From positions 5,725,001 through 5,789,000 of the forward strand of contig NZ_CP034450.1 of assembly GCF_003952505.1 (NCBI RefSeq): a DNA stretch of 64,000 nucleotides. The letters run 5' to 3'. Numbering within the stretch: the first letter of the stretch is position 1; the number at the start of each line of letters is the position of its first letter. The position numbers were made by a program, and so were the translations under genes. A model generated the notes under the pieces. It was not told the DNA's origin, did not search any database, and saw only the letters and a list, made by a program, of their open reading frames with translations. Positions 33,596 through 42,438 of this stretch are shown here, piece by piece. This DNA comes from Mesorhizobium sp. M4B.F.Ca.ET.058.02.1.1 (GTDB lineage: Bacteria > Pseudomonadota > Alphaproteobacteria > Rhizobiales > Rhizobiaceae).

Positions 33596-33895
33596 ATGCT
33601 CGTGATTATCGGCACCATCCGCCTGCCGGCGCATAGGCTGGACGAGGCAAGGCCGGCCATGGAGAAGATGGTTTCGGCGAGCCACGCCGAGCCGGGCTGC
33701 CTCGAATATTCATATGCGCAGGACATCCTCGACGCAGGGCTGATCCGCGTCACGGAAGTGTGGAACGACAGGGCCGCGCTCGAGGCGCATTTCCGCACGC
33801 CGCACATCGCCGACTGGCGCGCGAGCTGGGCGGCCCTCGGCATCGGCGACCGCAACCTCGTGCTCTACGAAGCCGGCGACGCCAGGCCGATCTGA
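33596..33895 (+). CDS. Antibiotic biosynthesis monooxygenase (ABM) domain protein
   Basis: A 99-residue dimeric alpha+beta ABM/YgiN-like protein. AAGGGG lies 6 bases before the ATG. Typical features are the first strand (MLVIIGTIRL), the helix with DEARPAMEKMVSAS, EPGCLEYSYAQDILD and the VTEVWNDRAALEAHFRTPH strand-helix. Relatives are cofactorless quinol or heme-degrading monooxygenases. It is the first gene of the block separating flhA from fliQ and is divergent from flhA. Confidence 0.85.
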   Translation: MLVIIGTIRLPAHRLDEARPAMEKMVSASHAEPGCLEYSYAQDILDAGLIRVTEVWNDRAALEAHFRTPHIADWRASWAALGIGDRNLVLYEAGDARPI

Positions 33896-33931
33896 AGCGG
33901 GCCCCCCTCATCGATATCATTCCGATCGAGC

Positions 33932-33948
33932 GGCGCCAAAATGGCGCC
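33932..33948. other. Hairpin/palindrome between ABM and ClC genes
   Basis: Arms GGCGCCA/TGGCGCC with three bases between. No T run follows. It could be an operator for the channel gene or a transcript end. Confidence 0.35.
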
Positions 33949-34041
33949 ACAAGCAGGCGGCATTGCAATAGCCACGCATGCCGCCCGGCGTATCAGGCAC
34001 GGCAGCTTTCCATTCCCTTCGGAAATCGGCCAACCGCTCCG

Positions 34042-35823
34042 ATGACTGCCACAAACCACAGCCAAGTCTACGCCCGCCGGCTTCGCGCGGTGCTGACCCG
34101 ATCGATCCCGCTGCTCGAGGCGCGCGGCATCGTCATCGTCGTGCTTGCGGGTGTCGTCGGGGTGATGTCGGGCGCGCTGGTCACCGGCATGAGCGAACTG
34201 GTGCAAGGCATGCACTGGATGCTGTACGGTGTGCAGCCGGGCGGCCGGCTGTCGGCGATGTTCTCGCTGGCAAGCCCGATGCAGGCGCTGATCCCGGCGA
34301 TCGGCGGCATCCTGCTTGGGCTGACCGTGATCTGGCTCAGGAGGCGCAAGTTCCGCACTCCGGTCGATCCGATCGAGGCCAACGCGCTCTATGGCGGGCG
34401 TATGTCGCTCACCGACACGTTCATCATCGTCGGCCAGACGGTGCTGTCCAGCGGCTTCGGCGCCTCGGTCGGGCTGGAGGCCGGCTACACGCAGGTTGGC
34501 TCTGGTCTGGCGTCGCGGCTGGCGCGCGCCTTCAGGCTGCGCCGCAACGACGTGCGCATCCTCGTCGGCTGCGGCGCCGCCGGCGCCATCGCCGCCGCCT
34601 TCGACGCGCCGCTGACCGGCGCTTTCTACGGCTTCGAGCTGATCATCGGCATCTATTCGGTCGCCAATGTCGCGCCGGTGATGACGGCGGCCATCTGCGC
34701 CTCGCTGACCGCCGAGGTGTTCGGCGTCGTGCCTTTTCCGCTGGAACTGTCCGGCCTGCCGGCGCTGACCGCCAGCCAGTACATCCCGTTCCTGCTGCTC
34801 GGCCTGCTCGGGGGCGCCGCCTCGATCGCCATCATGCATCTGGTCAGCCTGATCGAGCACGGCTTTGCCCGGCTGTCGGTCGATGCGTCGCTGCGGCCCT
34901 TCATCGGCGGCATCCTTGTCGGGCTGCTCGGCCTAGTCACGCCGCAGGTGCTGTCCAGCGGCCATGGCGCGCTGCATCGCGAATTCGCGATGAACTATGG
35001 GCTTGGCGTCGTCGCCAGCGTCTTCGTGCTGAAGCTGGCGGCCTCGGCGATCTCGCTCGGCTCGGGGTTTCGCGGCGGCCTGTTCTTCGCCTCGCTGTTT
35101 CTCGGCGCGCTGCTCGGCAAGGTCTTCGCCGGCGTGATGGCCACCGTCTCGCCGGCGACCGGCATCGACCCGGCCGTCGCCGCCGTCGTCGGCATGACCT
35201 CGCTCGCCGTCGGCGTCGTCGGCGCGCCGCTGACGATGACCTTCCTGGCGCTGGAATCGACACGCGACCTGACGCTGACCGGCGTCGTGCTGGCGGCTTC
35301 GATCATGGCGGCGATGCTGGTGCGCGAGACCTTCGGCTACTCCTTCTCGACCTGGCGTTTCCACCTGCGCGGCGAGACCATCCGCAGCGCCCACGACGTC
35401 GGCTGGATGCGCAGCCTCACCGTCGGCTCGATGATGCGCAAGGATGTCCGCACCATCGATGCCGCGACGACGCTCGGCGCCTTTCGCAAGGCGGTGCCGC
35501 TGGGCTCGGCGCAGCGCGTCATCGCCGTGGATGAAGGCCAGCACTATGTCGGCGTGCTGATCGTGGCGGAACTGCACAGCGAGCTTGCGGACGGCGAGAC
35601 GCCGGTGTGGTCGCTTGCCCGGTTCAAGGACGCCGTGCTGGTGCCTTCCATGAACGTCCAGACGGCGGCCGAAACCTTCCAGCGCGCCGGTGCCGAGGAA
35701 CTGGCCGTGGTCGAGGATTTCGCCGACCGCGTCGTGCTCGGCCTTTTGACCGAAAGCCATCTGATGCGGCGCTATGCCGAGGAACTGGACAAGGCGCGAC
35801 GGGACCTCTCCGGCGAAGGCTAG
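34042..35823 (+). CDS. ClC-family chloride channel/transporter with C-terminal CBS-like region
   Basis: A 593-residue membrane protein with roughly ten to twelve helices (residues 28-455) in the ClC arrangement, followed by a cytoplasmic CBS-pair-like region (about 480-585). It deviates at the ion path: the usual GREGP is GLEAG (144-148, gating Glu kept, Pro absent) and the usual GxFxP is GGLFFAS. Such divergent ClCs may differ in anion choice. The ATG at 34042 is the first reasonable start; the ribosome-binding site is weak. It is a single gene between ABM and the polyamine locus. Confidence 0.82.
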   Translation: MTATNHSQVYARRLRAVLTRSIPLLEARGIVIVVLAGVVGVMSGALVTGMSELVQGMHWMLYGVQPGGRLSAMFSLASPMQALIPAIGGILLGLTVIWLRRRKFRTPVDPIEANALYGGRMSLTDTFIIVGQTVLSSGFGASVGLEAGYTQVGSGLASRLARAFRLRRNDVRILVGCGAAGAIAAAFDAPLTGAFYGFELIIGIYSVANVAPVMTAAICASLTAEVFGVVPFPLELSGLPALTASQYIPFLLLGLLGGAASIAIMHLVSLIEHGFARLSVDASLRPFIGGILVGLLGLVTPQVLSSGHGALHREFAMNYGLGVVASVFVLKLAASAISLGSGFRGGLFFASLFLGALLGKVFAGVMATVSPATGIDPAVAAVVGMTSLAVGVVGAPLTMTFLALESTRDLTLTGVVLAASIMAAMLVRETFGYSFSTWRFHLRGETIRSAHDVGWMRSLTVGSMMRKDVRTIDAATTLGAFRKAVPLGSAQRVIAVDEGQHYVGVLIVAELHSELADGETPVWSLARFKDAVLVPSMNVQTAAETFQRAGAEELAVVEDFADRVVLGLLTESHLMRRYAEELDKARRDLSGEG

Positions 35824-35924
35824 CGCGTCTCCCGCACCTCCCTTATCGATCTGCCGACCTCAACCCGCCGACTTGCCTGGCCTAGCCATAGGCGCGGCTC
35901 TGGCGCCACGCGCGACTTGTCAGA

Positions 35925-35943
35925 TGTACAGTGGCACTGTACA
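35925..35943. promoter_or_regulatory. Perfect palindrome TGTACAGT-GGC-ACTGTACA, likely operator of the XRE regulator
   Basis: Eight-base arms around a three-base centre, 26 bases before the regulator ATG. It is immediately followed by GTCTGTT. The position overlaps the probable promoter, so autoregulation is likely. Confidence 0.7.
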
Positions 35944-35969
35944 GTCTGTTAAGTGGAGGAGGAGACGGC

Positions 35970-36629
35970 ATGAGCAAGGCTTCCGGCCAAGCTTCGGCAA
36001 AGACGGGCGACGCACCGGCCGCTACGCATGCCCATCAGGTGCTGGGAATGCGCCTGAAAACCCTTCGGCTCGCCCGCAGGCTGTCACTGCGGGAGCTTGC
36101 CGAGGCAACCGGAACCAGCGCCAGCTTCATCAGCCAGCTCGAGCGCGGCCTGACCGGCGCCAGCACTGCCTCGCTCAACCAGATGGCTTCGGCGCTCGGC
36201 GTCAGCGTGGCGATGCTGTTCGAGGAAAGTGCCGAGCAGAACCATGGGGTCTTGCGGCGCAGCGAGCGGCCGAGCCTGCCGCCCAGCGACGGCTGCCGCA
36301 AGATGCTTTTGTCGCGCCCGCCGCTCAGCGACATGGAAGTCTATATCGGCGAATTCGACATTGGCGGCTCGACCGGGCCCGATCTCTACACCCATGGCGA
36401 CGCGCACGAGATGCTTGTCGTCCTGCGTGGGGTCCTGGAGGTTTCGCTCGGCGACGCGCGCCACGTGCTCGAGGAAGGCGACAGCATCGAATACGCGACC
36501 TCGACGCCGCATCGCAGCGAGAACATCGGCAGCGGCCGCGCCGAGGTGATGTGGATCATCGCGCCACCGACCTCGGCGCGCGCCGAGCTCGACCAATATA
36601 CGGCCTGGAAACCGCTCGCGGCCAGGTAG
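35970..36629 (+). CDS. XRE-family regulator with C-terminal cupin
   Basis: A 219-residue regulator with an N-terminal Cro/C1-type helix-turn-helix (about 24-78: MRLKTLRLARRLSLRELAEATGTSASFISQLERG) and a cupin sensor domain (about 140-205: GDAHEMLVVLRGVLEVSLGDARHVLEEGDS). The PuuR/SutR group with this layout often controls amine or amino-acid catabolism. GGAGGAG precedes the ATG at 35970. It directly precedes the polyamine-type ABC importer and oxidase and is probably their regulator. Confidence 0.88.
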   Translation: MSKASGQASAKTGDAPAATHAHQVLGMRLKTLRLARRLSLRELAEATGTSASFISQLERGLTGASTASLNQMASALGVSVAMLFEESAEQNHGVLRRSERPSLPPSDGCRKMLLSRPPLSDMEVYIGEFDIGGSTGPDLYTHGDAHEMLVVLRGVLEVSLGDARHVLEEGDSIEYATSTPHRSENIGSGRAEVMWIIAPPTSARAELDQYTAWKPLAAR

Positions 36630-36687
36630 TTCCGATCAAACGCGGGTAGCAATGGGAGAATGACAATCATGCTGAAGTCGACACGTT

Positions 36688-37746
36688 TTGGCATTTGGCG
36701 CGGCGATGGTGCTCGGCTTTCTGGGCACGGCTGCGATGGCGCAGGAGAACCCTGTCGCCGGCGCGGTCAAGGAAGGTTCGCTGAAGGGCAAGACCCTGAC
36801 GTTCGTCTCCTTCGGCGGCATCTACCAGGACGGCCAGGTGGCCGCGCTTAAGGAGTTCGTCGAAAAGTCCGGCGTCACCTTGCTCAATGACGGCCCGACC
36901 GAGATCGCCAAGCTGCAGGCGCAGGTGGAGTCCGGCAACGTGACCTGGGACGTGGTCGATACCGCCGACTTCCCGCCTTACGTCTATTGCGGCAAGCTGT
37001 TCCAGAAGCTCGACCTCTCCAAGCTCGACGTCTCGCACATTCCAGAGGGCCAGGTCAGCGAGTGCTCGGTGCCGGCGATGAACTATGGCGTCGTGCTGAT
37101 GTACAACACCGAGAAGTACAAGGATAACCCGCCCAAGAGCTGGGCCGACTTCTTCGACACGGCAAAGTTCCCGGGCGTGCGCGGCATCGACGGCTCCGGC
37201 GACTTCACCGGGGGCCTCTTGGAGCAGGCCCTCAAGGTCGGCGGCGGCGATCCGAAGGCGATGACGGCAGCCGATATCGACAAGGCCATCGACGTGGTGC
37301 GTAAGCTCGGCCCCGACACCATCTACTGGAAGACGGGCGCCGAATCGCAGCAGCTCGCCGAATCCGGCGAGGCCGACATGCTGATGATGTGGACCGGCCG
37401 CGCCATGACCGCGGTCAAGAACGGCGCCAAATACGCGCCGGCTTGGCAGGACTGGCTGGTGGTGATGGACCAGATGACCATTCCCGTCGGCGTCAAGGAC
37501 ACGGATGCCGCCTATGCGCTGCTCAATGCCTATCTCGGCAAGCAGTCGCAGGAGGTGCTGACGCAGACGACCTCCTATACGCCGATCAACAATGAGGCGC
37601 AGCCGAAGGTCGACGCCTCCGTCGCCGCCTTCCTGACCAACACGCCCGATCGCCAGAGCCAGGGCTACAAGCAGAACATCAAGTTCTGGGTCGAGAACTT
37701 CCAGGCGGCGCAGGAGAAGTGGTCGGCGATGATGGCCGGCAACTAA
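36688..37746 (+). CDS. Polyamine-type ABC substrate-binding protein, signal peptide frameshifted
   Basis: A periplasmic-binding protein of the PotD/PotF family (352 residues from a TTG at 36688). Mature features include LTFVSFGGIYQDGQ, NVTWDVVDT, PAMNYGVVLMYNTEKY and MMWTGRAM. The natural start is probably the ATG at 36669, which has GGGAG 9 bases upstream, but it is one base out of frame. Removing one T of the TTTT at 36686-36689 gives MLKSTRLAFGAAMVLGFLG, a textbook signal peptide. As written, translation must begin at TTG 36688 or ATG 36706 without the positive n-region, so the gene is either damaged or misread at a homopolymer. Confidence 0.75.
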   Translation: MAFGAAMVLGFLGTAAMAQENPVAGAVKEGSLKGKTLTFVSFGGIYQDGQVAALKEFVEKSGVTLLNDGPTEIAKLQAQVESGNVTWDVVDTADFPPYVYCGKLFQKLDLSKLDVSHIPEGQVSECSVPAMNYGVVLMYNTEKYKDNPPKSWADFFDTAKFPGVRGIDGSGDFTGGLLEQALKVGGGDPKAMTAADIDKAIDVVRKLGPDTIYWKTGAESQQLAESGEADMLMMWTGRAMTAVKNGAKYAPAWQDWLVVMDQMTIPVGVKDTDAAYALLNAYLGKQSQEVLTQTTSYTPINNEAQPKVDASVAAFLTNTPDRQSQGYKQNIKFWVENFQAAQEKWSAMMAGN

Positions 37747-37768
37747 GGGGCGAACGGAGACAAAGGTC

Positions 37769-38641
37769 GTGAGCGCGTCCGATTCCACGATCCAGCCCGC
37801 CGCCCTAGGGTGGCCGGGACGGGCGTGGAGGCCGTACGCGCTCGCGCTGCCGGCGCTCATCCTGCTCATCGCGGTGATCGGCTATCCGCTGCTCACCATC
37901 GTGCTGCGCAGCCTATCGGAGCCGGAATGGGGCGTGCAGAACTATGCCTGGTTCTTCGGCGCGCCCGTCAATCTCACGGTTCTGCGGCGGACTTTCACCA
38001 TCTCGGCCTGGGTGACGCTGGTGTGCGTGGTCTCGGCCTATCCTTACGCCTATCTCATGACTGCGGTCGGACCGCGCGTCCGGTTGATGCTGGTGCTTTG
38101 CGTGCTGATCCCGTTCTGGGTGAGCGGGGTGGTGCGCACGTTGTCATGGGTGATCCTGCTGCAGGATTCGGGCGTCATCAATTCGCTGCTGCGCGCGGCT
38201 GGCTTCAGCGGCGTCAAGCTGATCCGCACCCAGACCGGCGTGGTGATCGGCATGGCGCAGGTGCTTTTGCCATTCATGATCCTGCCGCTCTATTCGGTCA
38301 TGAAAGGCATCGACCTCAGGCTAATGCGAGCGGCGCGGAGCCTCGGCGCGTCACCGTTCCGCGCGTTCTTCACCGTCTACCTGCCGCTGTCGCTGCCGGG
38401 CGTCCATGCCGGTGCCATCATCGTCTTCATCCTGGCGCTGGGCTTCTACATCACGCCGGCGCTGCTCGGCGGCCCGCGCTCGACCATGCTGTCGACGCTG
38501 GTGCAGACGCAGGTGCTCAGCCTGCTGCAATGGGGCCGTGGCGGCGCGATGGGCGTGGTGCTGCTCGTCGCCACCTTCCTGCTGCTGGCGCTGGCGGCGC
38601 CGGTGATGCGCTCCAGGCACCGGGAAGCGGGGCGACGCTGA
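37769..38641 (+). CDS. Polyamine-type ABC permease, PotB/PotH family
   Basis: A 290-residue inner membrane permease with six helices. The EAA coupling loop is MRAARSLGASPFRAFFTVYLPLSLPG. It starts with GTG at 37769, 22 bases after the binding-protein stop. Family members form the channel with a PotC-type partner. It is the second gene of the importer operon. Confidence 0.88.
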   Translation: MSASDSTIQPAALGWPGRAWRPYALALPALILLIAVIGYPLLTIVLRSLSEPEWGVQNYAWFFGAPVNLTVLRRTFTISAWVTLVCVVSAYPYAYLMTAVGPRVRLMLVLCVLIPFWVSGVVRTLSWVILLQDSGVINSLLRAAGFSGVKLIRTQTGVVIGMAQVLLPFMILPLYSVMKGIDLRLMRAARSLGASPFRAFFTVYLPLSLPGVHAGAIIVFILALGFYITPALLGGPRSTMLSTLVQTQVLSLLQWGRGGAMGVVLLVATFLLLALAAPVMRSRHREAGRR

Positions 38642-39438
38642 TGGAGATGAAGCCCCTCACGCGCGTCGTCCTCGGGCTCGTCTGCCTGCTGGTGGCGATA
38701 TGGCTGGTGGCGCCGACGCTCGTCGTCGTGCCGATGTCGTTCAACGCCAACAAGTCGCTGGCGTTTCCGCCGCAAGGCTTCTCCTGGCAATGGTACCAGA
38801 ACTTCGCCACCAGCCCGGAATGGTCCACCAGCTTCCTGAACTCGCTCAAGGTTGCCTCGTTGGTGGCGGTGCTGGCGACGGTGCTCGGCACGCTGGCGGC
38901 CTTTGGCCTCGACCGCATGAAGGCGCGGCCGGCCAACCTTTTGCGGATGCTGATGCTGACGCCGATGGTGGTGCCCGGCGTGGTGCTGGCCATCGGCATT
39001 TATGCCGTCTATCTCGACACCCACCTGGTCGGAACGATGCTGGGCTTCGTGCTTGCCCACACCATCCTTGCGCTTCCTTTCGTGCTGATCGCCGTCTCAG
39101 CCAGTCTCGAAGTGTTCGACAGGCGGCTGGAGACGGCGGCGGCGAGCCTCGGCGCCGGTGCGCTGACGACGTTCCGCACGGTAACGCTGCCGCTGATCCT
39201 GCCCGGCATCCTATCCGGCCTGCTGTTCGCCTTCGCCACCTCCTTCGACGAGATCGTCGTGTCGCTGTTCATCACCAATCCCTACCTGAAGACATTGCCC
39301 GTGCAGATCTTCTCTTCCATCACGCGCGACGCCGACCCGACGGTCGCCGCGGTCGGCACGATCCTTTTGTGCGCCACCACGATCCTGATCGGTGGCGGCA
39401 TGCTTCTCCTTGGCCGCGAGCGGAAGGGACGCCAATGA
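38641..39438 (+). CDS. Polyamine-type ABC permease, PotC/PotI family
   Basis: A 265-residue permease with six helices and the EAA loop ETAAASLGAGALTTFRTVTLPLILPG. Its ATG overlaps the stop of the first permease (TGATG). SFDEIVVSLFITNPYLKTLPVQIFSSI near the C-terminus is typical of the spermidine/putrescine group. It overlaps the ATPase gene by 4 bases. Confidence 0.9.
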   Translation: MEMKPLTRVVLGLVCLLVAIWLVAPTLVVVPMSFNANKSLAFPPQGFSWQWYQNFATSPEWSTSFLNSLKVASLVAVLATVLGTLAAFGLDRMKARPANLLRMLMLTPMVVPGVVLAIGIYAVYLDTHLVGTMLGFVLAHTILALPFVLIAVSASLEVFDRRLETAAASLGAGALTTFRTVTLPLILPGILSGLLFAFATSFDEIVVSLFITNPYLKTLPVQIFSSITRDADPTVAAVGTILLCATTILIGGGMLLLGRERKGRQ

Positions 39439-40550
39439 ACCCAAGGCAGGCGAGCAAGGGCGCGGCGATCGACCTGGAGTCGATCAGCAAGGCCTATGGC
39501 GGCTTCAAGGCGCTGGACGGCGTCTCGCTTCGCATCGAGCCCGGCGAATTCATGACGCTGCTCGGGCCAAGCGGCTCCGGCAAGACGACGACGCTCAACG
39601 TCATCGCCGGCTTCACCGATGTGACCAGCGGCAAGCTCCTGGTCGGGGACAAAAGCGTGGTCGGCGTGCCGGCGCACAAGCGCAACATCGGCGTCGTCTT
39701 CCAGCACTACGCGCTGTTCCCGCACATGACGGTCGGCCGCAACGTGGCCTATCCACTGACGTTGCGCGGCGTCGGGCAGGATGAGCGCAAGGCGCGGGTG
39801 ACGCGGGCGCTCGACATGGTCAAAATGGGCGACTTCGCGCATCGCTACCCTAGCGAATTGTCGGGCGGCCAGCAGCAGCGCGTGGCGCTGGCCCGCGCCA
39901 TCGTCTTCGACCCCCCGCTGCTGTTGATGGACGAGCCGCTCGGCGCGCTCGACAAAAAGCTGCGCGAATGGCTGCAGCTTGAGATCAAGCGCATCCATCG
40001 CGAGCTCGGCACCACCTTCGTCTATGTCACGCACGACCAGGAAGAGGCGCTGGTGCTCTCGGACCGCATTGCGGTGTTCAATCGCGGCCAGATCGAGCAG
40101 GTCGGCACCGGCCGGCAGCTCTACGACGAACCGGCGACGCTGTTCGTCGGCCGCTTCATCGGCGACTCCACGGTGTTGCGCGGCGAGGCGCGGAGCGACG
40201 GCACGAGCACCGCGCTCAGCATCGCCGGCGAGACGGTGACGGCGCCAAGGCGCATCAACGGGGAGGCCAGCCCGGTGATGCTGCTGCGTCCAGAAAAGCT
40301 GGCCATCCGCCGGCCCGGCCACAACGGGGCAAATGGCGCCAACCGGCTGCCGGGGACAATTGCGGAAGCCATCTATCTCGGCTCAGGATCGAAATACGAA
40401 GTCAGGCTCGCCGACGGCTCCACGGCGATCGTGCGCTCGCCGCTAACCGGCGACAGCTTTGGGCTGGGAGAGCAGGTGGAGCTTTGCTTCGACGGCGCCG
40501 ACGCCAAGCTTTTGGCCGACGACAGCGCCGCCGACACGACGCTGACCTGA
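39435..40550 (+). CDS. Polyamine-type ABC ATPase, PotA family
   Basis: A 371-residue ATPase: Walker A GPSGSGKTT at 44-52, Q loop FQHYALFPHMT, signature LSGGQQQR, Walker B LLLMDEPLGALD, H loop VTHDQEEAL, and a C-terminal TOBE domain (about 290-365: VMLLRPEKLAI, then AIYLGSGSKYEVRL). Its ATG overlaps the second permease stop (ATGA). Together with the previous three genes it makes a full importer for putrescine, spermidine or a similar cation. Confidence 0.93.
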   Translation: MNPRQASKGAAIDLESISKAYGGFKALDGVSLRIEPGEFMTLLGPSGSGKTTTLNVIAGFTDVTSGKLLVGDKSVVGVPAHKRNIGVVFQHYALFPHMTVGRNVAYPLTLRGVGQDERKARVTRALDMVKMGDFAHRYPSELSGGQQQRVALARAIVFDPPLLLMDEPLGALDKKLREWLQLEIKRIHRELGTTFVYVTHDQEEALVLSDRIAVFNRGQIEQVGTGRQLYDEPATLFVGRFIGDSTVLRGEARSDGTSTALSIAGETVTAPRRINGEASPVMLLRPEKLAIRRPGHNGANGANRLPGTIAEAIYLGSGSKYEVRLADGSTAIVRSPLTGDSFGLGEQVELCFDGADAKLLADDSAADTTLT

Positions 40551-40587
40551 TCCCGATCAATCCGCCAACCAATCCGGAAGTCATCCC

Positions 40588-41973
40588 ATGCAAGCCAAGC
40601 GCAACGGCGACATATCGTTCTGGTATGCGGATATCGGCGGGGTTCCCGCGCCGCGGCCGCCCTTGCCCGGCGATATCGAGGCCGATGTCGCCATCGTCGG
40701 CGCAGGCTACACCGGCCTTTGGACCGCCTACTATCTGAAGAAGGCGAGACCGTCGCTGCGCATCGCGCTGATCGAGCGCGAATTCGCCGGCTTCGGCGCG
40801 TCGGGCCGCAATGGCGGCTGGCTGTCGGGCGGCTTCACCTGGTCGCGCGAGAAATATCTCAAGACCTCGACCCGGCGAGGTGTCAGCGCCATGCAGGCGG
40901 CCATGGCCGGCTGCGTCGACGAGGTGATCCGGGTGGCGGCCGCTGAGAGCATCGATGCCGACATTCGCCGCGTCGACAATCTGACGGTGGCCACCAACCC
41001 GGCGCAGCTCGAACGCGCCCGCGAGGAGTGCGAGACGATCCGCGCCTGGGACGTCGATCCGAACCGCGTCGAGATGCTCGATCAAGCGGCGACCCGGGCG
41101 CGCATCAATGTCCGCAACGTCCTTGGCGGCTTCGTCGTCCATGGCCAGGCGCGGGTGCAGCCGGCCAAGCTGGTGCGCGGCCTTGCCGCCGCCGTCGAGC
41201 GGCTGGGTGTGCCGATCTACGAGAAGACGACGGTGACCGCCACCGCCAAGGGCTGCGTGACGACCAACCGCGGCACGGTGCGGGCAGAAACCATCATCCG
41301 CGCCACCGAGGGTTTTACGGCTGGCATTCCCGGCGAGGAACGGACCTGGCTGGCCCTCAACAGCGCGCAGATCGTGACCGAGCCGCTGTCGCCTGAACTG
41401 TGGCGCGCGATCGGCTGGGAAGGGCATGAGCTGCTCGGCAGCGCCGCCCATGCCTATTGCTATGCCCAGCGCACGCGCGAGGGGCGCATCACCATGGGCG
41501 GGCGCGGCGTGCCCTATCGCTACGGCTCGCGCACCGACGTCAACGGCCAGACGCAGCAGGCGACGATCGACCAGCTGCATCAGATCCTGACGACGCTGCT
41601 GCCGCAGACGGCGGGCTGCCGCATCGAGCATGCCTGGTGCGGCGTGCTCGGCGTGCCGCGCGACTGGTGCACGACGGTTGGCCTCGACCCGACGACCCGC
41701 ATCGGCTGGGCCGGCGGCTATGTCGGGCTCGGCGTCTCTAGCTCCAACCTGTCGGGGCGCACGCTCGCCGACCTGATCCTTGGCCAGGACACGGAGCTTA
41801 CGCGCCTGCCTTGGGTCAACCGCAAGGTGCGGCGCTGGGAGCCGGAGCCCTTCCGCTGGCTCGGCGTGCACTCGATGTACCAGCTCTACCATCTCGCCGA
41901 TCGCCGTGAGGCCGCCGGGCTTTCGCACACCTCGAAGCTTGCCGCCCTCGCCGACGCCATCACCGGCCACTAG
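40588..41973 (+). CDS. FAD-dependent oxidoreductase, PuuB (gamma-glutamylputrescine oxidase)-like
   Basis: A 461-residue DAO-family flavoenzyme. The FAD motif VAIVGAGYTGLWTAYYL is at 34-50, with FGASGRNGGWLSGG next and GWAGGYVGLGVSSSNLSGRTLADL near the C-terminus. This is the PuuB/OrdL pattern, oxidising N-substituted putrescine or related secondary amines. It is 37 bases downstream of the importer ATPase, so it joins that operon. The glutamylation (puuA) and dehydrogenase (puuC) genes of the usual pathway are not nearby, so the actual amine is open. Confidence 0.85.
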   Translation: MQAKRNGDISFWYADIGGVPAPRPPLPGDIEADVAIVGAGYTGLWTAYYLKKARPSLRIALIEREFAGFGASGRNGGWLSGGFTWSREKYLKTSTRRGVSAMQAAMAGCVDEVIRVAAAESIDADIRRVDNLTVATNPAQLERAREECETIRAWDVDPNRVEMLDQAATRARINVRNVLGGFVVHGQARVQPAKLVRGLAAAVERLGVPIYEKTTVTATAKGCVTTNRGTVRAETIIRATEGFTAGIPGEERTWLALNSAQIVTEPLSPELWRAIGWEGHELLGSAAHAYCYAQRTREGRITMGGRGVPYRYGSRTDVNGQTQQATIDQLHQILTTLLPQTAGCRIEHAWCGVLGVPRDWCTTVGLDPTTRIGWAGGYVGLGVSSSNLSGRTLADLILGQDTELTRLPWVNRKVRRWEPEPFRWLGVHSMYQLYHLADRREAAGLSHTSKLAALADAITGH

Positions 41974-42028
41974 AGCGTTTCGCAATTGCGGACAGGAAAC
42001 AGCTGCTTGCTTTTCCTGGAATCGCTTT
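41972..42028. repeat. Rhizobial intergenic repeat (AGAGCG...CGCTTT type)
   Basis: AGAGCGTTTCGCAATTGCGG, then AGGAAA, and after a loop TTTTCCTGGAATCGCTTT. The halves are partly complementary (AGGAAA/TTTTCCT and GCG/CGC). It overlaps the oxidase stop codon. It resembles a repeat I know from Mesorhizobium intergenic regions. Confidence 0.55.
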
Positions 42029-42033
42029 GACCC

Positions 42034-42402
42034 ATGGAGCCCAACTTGATCGACCTTTCGACCTTCCACGACCTCGCCACGGCCCTTATCGGGGCGTTCT
42101 CACCCAAGCCGACCTCCATTGAGGGAGGTCAGGTCGAGGCGGTGCGCTCGCTCTTCCGGTCGCCTGACGGGACCATCGATATCGGCATCTGGGAGTGCAC
42201 GCCCGGCCGCTTCACCGCCGATCGTTCCGGCTCGTCGGAGATCTGCCATATCATTTCCGGCCGCGCTGAAGTGAGCCGTGCCGACGGCAAAATGCGCGAA
42301 CTCGGACCGGGAGACCTGCTCGTCCTGCCGCAAGGGTGGAAGGGCGAATGGCTGATCCACGAGACGACACGCAAGCTCTACATGATCCAGAGCGCCGGCT
42401 GA
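42034..42402 (+). CDS. Cupin domain protein (DUF861/cupin_3)
   Basis: A 122-residue single cupin. It carries FRSPDGTIDIGIWECTPGRF, then SEICHIISGRAEVSRADGKMRELGPGDLLVLPQGWKGEW. The cupin_3 family is found next to amine and ureide catabolic genes. It follows the oxidase and the intergenic repeat by 60 bases and is probably the last gene of the polyamine operon. The start ATG at 42034 has no strong ribosome-binding site. Confidence 0.82.
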   Translation: MEPNLIDLSTFHDLATALIGAFSPKPTSIEGGQVEAVRSLFRSPDGTIDIGIWECTPGRFTADRSGSSEICHIISGRAEVSRADGKMRELGPGDLLVLPQGWKGEWLIHETTRKLYMIQSAG

Positions 42403-42438
42403 ATGGCGAGGTCGATCTTCCGAGCCGAAAGACGCAGG

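Noticed and set aside
40402..42069. 555-codon minus-strand frame opposite the ATPase and oxidase genes
   Set aside because: It spans two real plus-strand genes and their junction; codon-bias mirror only.
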